NCBI GenBank assembly: GCA_023135505.1
Contig: JAGLTA010000098.1
Coordinates: 1 to 7,415, forward strand
Source: Candidatus Parcubacteria bacterium
Lineage (GTDB): Bacteria; Patescibacteriota; Patescibacteriia; JAACEG01
Length of the DNA stretch: 7,415 nucleotides
Direction: 5' to 3'
The position numbers and the translations under genes were made by a program. The notes beneath the pieces were generated by a model, which was not told the DNA's origin, searched no databases, and worked only from the letters and a program-made list of their open reading frames with translations. Numbering within the stretch: the first letter of the stretch is position 1; the number at the start of each line of letters is the position of its first letter. Below, piece after piece: positions 4,478-7,415 of this stretch.

Positions 4478-5455
4478 ATGGAGACTTTGCATAAGCCAGT
4501 TTTATTAAATGAAGTTTTGGAACATCTAAATCCTCGCGCGGGACAGAATTTTATAGATTGCACATTAGGCGGAGGAGGGCATACAACTGCGATATTAAAT
4601 AAAGTTATTACCGGCGGTAAAGTTTTGGCGATAGATTTAGACAAAGAAGCGATTAAGAATTATGAATCAAGAATTAAGAATCAAGAATTAAGGAAAAATT
4701 TAGTTTTAGTTAATGATAATTTTGCGAATTTGGAAAAAATTGTTGCTGAACATAATTTTAGTTCAGTTGATGGAATAATAGTTGATTTCGGTTTTTCGTC
4801 CGATCAGATAGAAAATAGCGAGCGAGGGTTTAGTTTTTTAAGAGACGGACCGCTTGATATGAGATATAACGGATGTCGGACGTCAGATGTCAGATGTCGG
4901 AAAGAATTGACGGCTGAGGATATTATAAATAAATGGAGCGAAAAAGAGTTAGAAACGATTTTTATGGAATACGGAGAGGAATGGATGGCTGGAAAAATCA
5001 CTTCGCGGATTATTGAGGAACGGAAAAGAAAATTGATTAAAACAACAGCGCAGTTAGTTGAAATTATTGAAAAAGTAAAATATCGCCGCGGAAAAATAAG
5101 CCCAGCCACTAAAGTTTTTCAAGCCCTGAGAATAGCGGTTAACAATGAATTAGGAAATATTAAAAATTTTTTACCGCAAGCAGTTAAAGTTTTATCTCCA
5201 GGAGGAATATTGGCGGTTATTTCGTTCCATTCTTTGGAAGATAGGATTGTTAAATATTTTTTTAAAAGCATAGCATTAAACAGACATACTTGTCGCGCCG
5301 GCAGAACTCCGTCTGTGGCAACAGACGGAGTTCCTGCCGAAGGAAAAGGGATGATAAAAATAATCAATAAAAAAGTGATTAAGCCCGAATATCGAGAAAT
5401 AAGGGAAAATTCGCGGGCTCGCAGCGCTAAATTAAGAGTTATTGAAAAAATTTAA
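4478..5455 (+). CDS. rsmH: 16S rRNA (cytosine1402-N4)-methyltransferase RsmH
   Basis: SAM-dependent enzyme that N4-methylates C1402 of 16S rRNA in the ribosomal P site. It is 325 residues, near the family norm of about 310. Landmarks are HKPVLLNEVLEHL at the N-terminus, the SAM-binding FIDCTLGGGGHT (25-36), acidic AIDLD (51-55), VDFGFSSDQ (102-110), GPLDMR (124-129), TKVFQALRIAVNNEL (211-225), VISFHSLEDRIVKYFF (247-262) and the C-terminal NSRARSAKLRVIEK. Three variable stretches are made by repetitive DNA: ESRIKNQELRKN (about 63-74, heptad array), NGCRTSDVRCRK (131-142, heptad array) and the loop after HTCRAGRT (270-290, palindrome). None interrupts a conserved motif, so the enzyme should be active. 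No clear Shine-Dalgarno is seen, only a purine tract. ftsL begins 5 nt after the stop, consistent with co-transcription. Confidence 0.97.
   Translation: METLHKPVLLNEVLEHLNPRAGQNFIDCTLGGGGHTTAILNKVITGGKVLAIDLDKEAIKNYESRIKNQELRKNLVLVNDNFANLEKIVAEHNFSSVDGIIVDFGFSSDQIENSERGFSFLRDGPLDMRYNGCRTSDVRCRKELTAEDIINKWSEKELETIFMEYGEEWMAGKITSRIIEERKRKLIKTTAQLVEIIEKVKYRRGKISPATKVFQALRIAVNNELGNIKNFLPQAVKVLSPGGILAVISFHSLEDRIVKYFFKSIALNRHTCRAGRTPSVATDGVPAEGKGMIKIINKKVIKPEYREIRENSRARSAKLRVIEKI
4657..4691 (+). repeat. Heptanucleotide array 1 inside rsmH
   Basis: Five 7-bp units: GAATTAT, GAATCAA, GAATTAA, GAATCAA, GAATTAA (35 bp). The last four form two perfect 14-bp copies (4664-4677 and 4678-4691). The array encodes the Asn/Ser/Lys/Glu-rich stretch after the SAM-binding acidic motif, around RsmH residues 60-71, a surface region that varies in the family. 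The period and copy number match the valS array although the unit sequence differs. Confidence 0.85.
4872..4899 (+). repeat. Heptanucleotide array 2 inside rsmH
   Basis: Four 7-bp units: GATGTCG, GACGTCA, GATGTCA, GATGTCG (28 bp). It encodes the segment CRTSDVRCR between the conserved GPLDMR motif and the LTAEDIIN helix, where other RsmH proteins have only a few residues. It is more GC-rich than the surrounding gene, which suggests it was added or expanded rather than inherited as ordinary coding sequence. Confidence 0.85.
5299..5339 (+). repeat. 41-nt palindromic element inside rsmH
   Basis: The left arm is 5299-5316, the loop GGCA is 5317-5320 and the right arm is 5321-5339. The arms pair over 18 bp with one extra C (5333 or 5334) bulged in the right arm; the inner 13 bp are perfect (GAACTCCGTCTGT against its complement). 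It is notably GC-rich for this genome and is read in frame as RAGRTPSVATDGVPAEG. Read on the opposite strand, the same element also gives TPSVATDGV. It falls in the loop between the HSLEDR helix and the C-terminal RARSAKLR motif. It resembles, in concept, Rickettsia palindromic elements carried in frame within genes. There is no following T-tract, so it is not an intrinsic terminator. Confidence 0.88.
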
Positions 5456-5460
5456 GAAAT

Positions 5461-5787
5461 ATGATTAAATTTTTAAAATTAAAAAATAAAACAGGAAATA
5501 ATAGAAAGTTTTCTTTAATGCTAAGGGCGACAGTATTGATACTGTTGATGAATTTTATATTTTTTTATGTCGCGCAGATAAGCAAATCGTCAGTTTCTGC
5601 CTATGAAATTAACAGTTTAAAAAACAAGATCGCAGGCTTGCATGATAATAATAAATTATTAAAGAAAAAAGCGGCTGAATCGCAGTCAACAGCAAGCGTA
5701 AAAAAACGATTAAGCGATTTAGGGTTTATTCCGGTTGAAAATGTGAAATATATGGAATCCGGCAAAGTTATGGCGCGCGTTGAATAA
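5461..5787 (+). CDS. ftsL: FtsL/DivIC-like septum formation protein
   Basis: Predicted bitopic division protein of 108 residues. It has a short basic cytoplasmic tail (KFLKLKNKTGNNRK), one membrane span (about 20-38, MLRATVLILLMNFIFFYVA) and an extracytoplasmic coiled coil (about 47-76, YEINSLKNKIAGLHDNNKLLKKKAA). A small C-terminal part follows with the RLSDLGFIPVENVKYM segment, a common ending of FtsL/DivIC proteins. In known systems FtsL pairs with DivIC/FtsB in the divisome and helps activate FtsW-FtsI. The primary sequence of this family is weakly conserved, so the call rests on topology, size and position immediately after rsmH (5-nt gap), the classic dcw location. It could equally be named a DivIC/FtsB-like septum formation initiator. 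No strong Shine-Dalgarno is visible. Confidence 0.82.
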   Translation: MIKFLKLKNKTGNNRKFSLMLRATVLILLMNFIFFYVAQISKSSVSAYEINSLKNKIAGLHDNNKLLKKKAAESQSTASVKKRLSDLGFIPVENVKYMESGKVMARVE

Positions 5788-5810
5788 ATTTAATAAAGGA
5801 ATTTAATAAA
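5787..5810 (+). repeat. 11-bp direct repeat with SD-like core between ftsL and the secreted-protein gene
   Basis: AATTTAATAAA occurs twice (5787-5797 and 5800-5810), separated by GG. The junction creates AAAGGA (5795-5800), the best Shine-Dalgarno-like match in the gap, but it lies 19 nt before the ATG at 5820, longer than usual. No other ATG, GTG or TTG in frame is nearer. The short gap and absence of a terminator hairpin suggest the next gene may be read from the mraZ transcript. Confidence 0.5.
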
Positions 5811-5819
5811 TTAAAATTT

Positions 5820-7415
5820 ATGGAATTTAAAAAATTATTCTGCTTAATATCATTTTTTGTTTTATCGCCCTTAATCTGTTTTGCTGATTCCGCGTCAATC
5901 GGCGGTCAAGGCAATACTGTAAAAATATTGAATAATAATGAAATTCAGATGGTTGATGAAGTCATAAAGATGGTTGTTAAAGAAAAAGAAATGGGCGAGG
6001 AAATAAAATATACCAATGATATAACAGAGGTAGATGTAATTTATACTTTTAAAAATACAACCGATAAAAGCGTTTCAGTAAGAATGGGTTTTCCTGAAAA
6101 AAGAGAAGAAAATGATCCTAATAATGGATTAAAGAATTTTTTAACTTATGATGAAAACGGAAACGCCATTAATGTTGTATTTAGAGATAGTAAGGAAGCG
6201 CTAACAGAAGGCGTGAATTGGTATATTTATAATATTGATTTTTCGCCTTATGAAAAAAAGAAAATTCAAAATAAATATTGGATAATTAATTCTAGTTATA
6301 CTAGATATTGGTTTAATTATATTTTAGAAACAGGCGCTTCTTGGAAAGGCAATATTGAAAAAATTGATATTGAAATAAAACTTGAAGACGGAAAATTAAT
6401 TTATGATATTAATCGCATAGAGCCGAGCGGTTATGTTTTTAACGAAAAAAATAATTCAATTGAATGGCGGCTATCAGATATTGAGCCGACAAAAGATGAT
6501 AATATTGAAGTAAATTATAGCGATTTTCCATATCGCGGAAAAGGATGTTGGTGGTGCTCTGGTGATAAAAAATTTAGTGAATTACTTGAATATCAGATAA
6601 ATGAAATGAAAGAGATTTCATCATCGTATTTAGTTGAAGGCGAGACGGGTCATTATCCTTATAATGCAATGGATGGAGATGAAAAAACAGCGTGGGTTGA
6701 AGGAGTTGATGGTTCTGGTATTGGAGAATGGATTAGTAATTCAGGTGGATCACGTTTATTAAAGAATATGAATTATAATAAAATTAAAGTTTTTAACGGT
6801 TTTGGCGAAAGCAAGGAATTATGGTCAAAAAATAATAGGGTAAAAAAATTAAAAATTATTTATCAAAATAATCAAGAACAGATTGTAGAGATAGAAGATG
6901 TTTTTGGTTATCAAATAGTGGGTTTATCAAAAACAATAAGACTTAAAGAAAATGGATATGCCGGATATGTTGATAATATTGCCAAATTTGAAATATTAGA
7001 TGTATATAAAGGCACGGATTTTGATGATACCGCTATTTCAGAAGTAAGACTATTAGGACTGATTGACGGAGATGTGATAGAAGACGATTCAATCTATAAT
7101 GAAAATTATATTTTCGCAAGAAATTATAAAATGTATAATCGGCTTAAAGGCAGAATATTATTAAAAGTTGAAGATTTAGGTAAGGCATATTATATTAACC
7201 CAGTAAATAGGACAATGAGTTATCTAAATCGCCCAGCAAACGCGTTTCAAATTATGCGAGAACAAGGCATAGGAATCACAAATGAAAATTTAGAAAAAAT
7301 TCCTGTCGGCTCAGGGCAAGAATATAATAAAAGTAAAGTGAATAATAGCTTTACTCAAAAGCATTTAGGAAAGATATTTTTGCAAGTGGAAAATAACGGC
7401 GAGGCCTGGTATGTT
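5820..7415 (+). CDS. Large secreted/surface protein: DUF4424-like, discoidin-like and CPR repeat modules (3' end outside window)
   Basis: The frame is open for 532 codons to the window edge. A Sec signal peptide is clear (MEFKK, a hydrophobic core to about residue 20, then CFA before DSAS), so the protein is exported. Residues about 23-240 resemble the DUF4424 type of envelope protein (DSASIGGQG..., VDVIYTFKNTTDKSVSVRMGFP). A CWWC motif (243-246) precedes a discoidin-like domain that resembles the NADase-type glycan-binding family: AMDGDEKTAWVEG (283-295), GIGEWI, KVFNGFGES and NNRVKKLKI. Residues 444-496 form a module common in Patescibacteria surface proteins (GRILLKVE, KAYYINP, AFQIMRE, GIGITNENLEKIP), and a second copy begins at 517 (GKIFLQVENNGEAWYV). 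Likely role: carbohydrate- or surface-binding envelope protein; no catalytic site is recognised. It sits where ftsI often follows ftsL. The CDS and secretion are sure, the domain names fairly sure, the function unknown. Confidence 0.85.
   Translation, partial: MEFKKLFCLISFFVLSPLICFADSASIGGQGNTVKILNNNEIQMVDEVIKMVVKEKEMGEEIKYTNDITEVDVIYTFKNTTDKSVSVRMGFPEKREENDPNNGLKNFLTYDENGNAINVVFRDSKEALTEGVNWYIYNIDFSPYEKKKIQNKYWIINSSYTRYWFNYILETGASWKGNIEKIDIEIKLEDGKLIYDINRIEPSGYVFNEKNNSIEWRLSDIEPTKDDNIEVNYSDFPYRGKGCWWCSGDKKFSELLEYQINEMKEISSSYLVEGETGHYPYNAMDGDEKTAWVEGVDGSGIGEWISNSGGSRLLKNMNYNKIKVFNGFGESKELWSKNNRVKKLKIIYQNNQEQIVEIEDVFGYQIVGLSKTIRLKENGYAGYVDNIAKFEILDVYKGTDFDDTAISEVRLLGLIDGDVIEDDSIYNENYIFARNYKMYNRLKGRILLKVEDLGKAYYINPVNRTMSYLNRPANAFQIMREQGIGITNENLEKIPVGSGQEYNKSKVNNSFTQKHLGKIFLQVENNGEAWYV
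7149..7415 (+). repeat. Protein-level repeat: one complete and one cut-off CPR-type module
   Basis: Residues 444-496 (GRILLKVEDLGKAYYINP ... IGITNENLEKIP) form copy 1. From residue 517, GKIFLQVENNGEAWYV starts copy 2 and is cut by the window edge. The copies share the pattern G+I.L.VE..G.A.Y. with aromatic and Gly positions conserved, but differ at the DNA level. They are joined by a roughly 20-residue polar linker (GSGQEYNKSKVNNSFTQKH). I have seen similar modules as C-terminal repeats of surface proteins in Parcubacteria; function unknown. Confidence 0.7.

Noticed and set aside
4804..5367. Minus-strand open frames of 101 and 82 residues across rsmH
   Set aside because: Antisense to conserved RsmH motifs. 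The TPSVATDGV seen in one of them simply reflects the palindrome reading alike on both strands.
1..7415. Alternative genetic code (TGA as glycine, as in Gracilibacteria)
   Set aside because: No in-frame TGA occurs in any of the gene frames, Gly is encoded by GGN throughout and all stops seen are TAA or TAG, so recoding is neither needed nor supported.

Overview
The window is AT-rich and gene-dense, with Lys/Ile/Asn-rich proteins. It looks like a genome fragment of a Patescibacteria/CPR bacterium, probably of the Parcubacteria kind. That assignment is an inference from the protein styles: a GAF-type orphan histidine kinase, a minimal mraZ-rsmH-ftsL cell-division cluster, a secreted protein ending in a module of the form 'GRILLKVE..GKAYYINP...AFQIMRE.GIGIT', and short heptanucleotide arrays inside housekeeping genes. 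All open frames read with the standard bacterial code, and no in-frame TGA is needed.

Left half, minus strand. Positions 1-1994 hold the first 664 codons of valyl-tRNA synthetase (valS), which runs off the window before its KMSKS loop. A complete histidine-phosphatase (phosphoglycerate-mutase-like) domain of about 180 residues is embedded in frame in its catalytic core, just after the conserved WCISRQ..GHRIP segment. Upstream on the same strand, 2056-3594 encodes a two-TM, GAF, HisKA and HATPase sensor kinase with no adjacent response regulator.

Divergent control region, 3595-3751. A consensus sigma-70 promoter (TTGACA-N16-TATAAT) drives the rightward cluster. Five TGG-centred direct repeats at 10-11 bp spacing overlap and follow it, which is the layout of an MraZ autoregulatory operator. 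Two perfect DnaA-box 9-mers and an 11-bp AT-only inverted repeat lie in the same region.

Right half, plus strand. The order is mraZ (3752-4183), a small unrecognised two-TM protein (4194-4442), rsmH (4478-5455) and an ftsL-like gene (5461-5787). The ftsI gene that commonly follows is replaced by the start of a large secreted protein (5820 to the window edge). That protein has a signal peptide, a DUF4424-like N-terminal region, a discoidin-like/NADase-type glycan-binding-like domain and at least one full CPR-type repeat module.

Two themes stand out. One is the ValRS-histidine phosphatase chimera. The other is a set of foreign-looking short repeats inside conserved genes: three different heptanucleotide arrays (one in valS at the domain junction, two in rsmH) and a 41-nt hairpin in rsmH, each read through in frame at a variable loop or linker.
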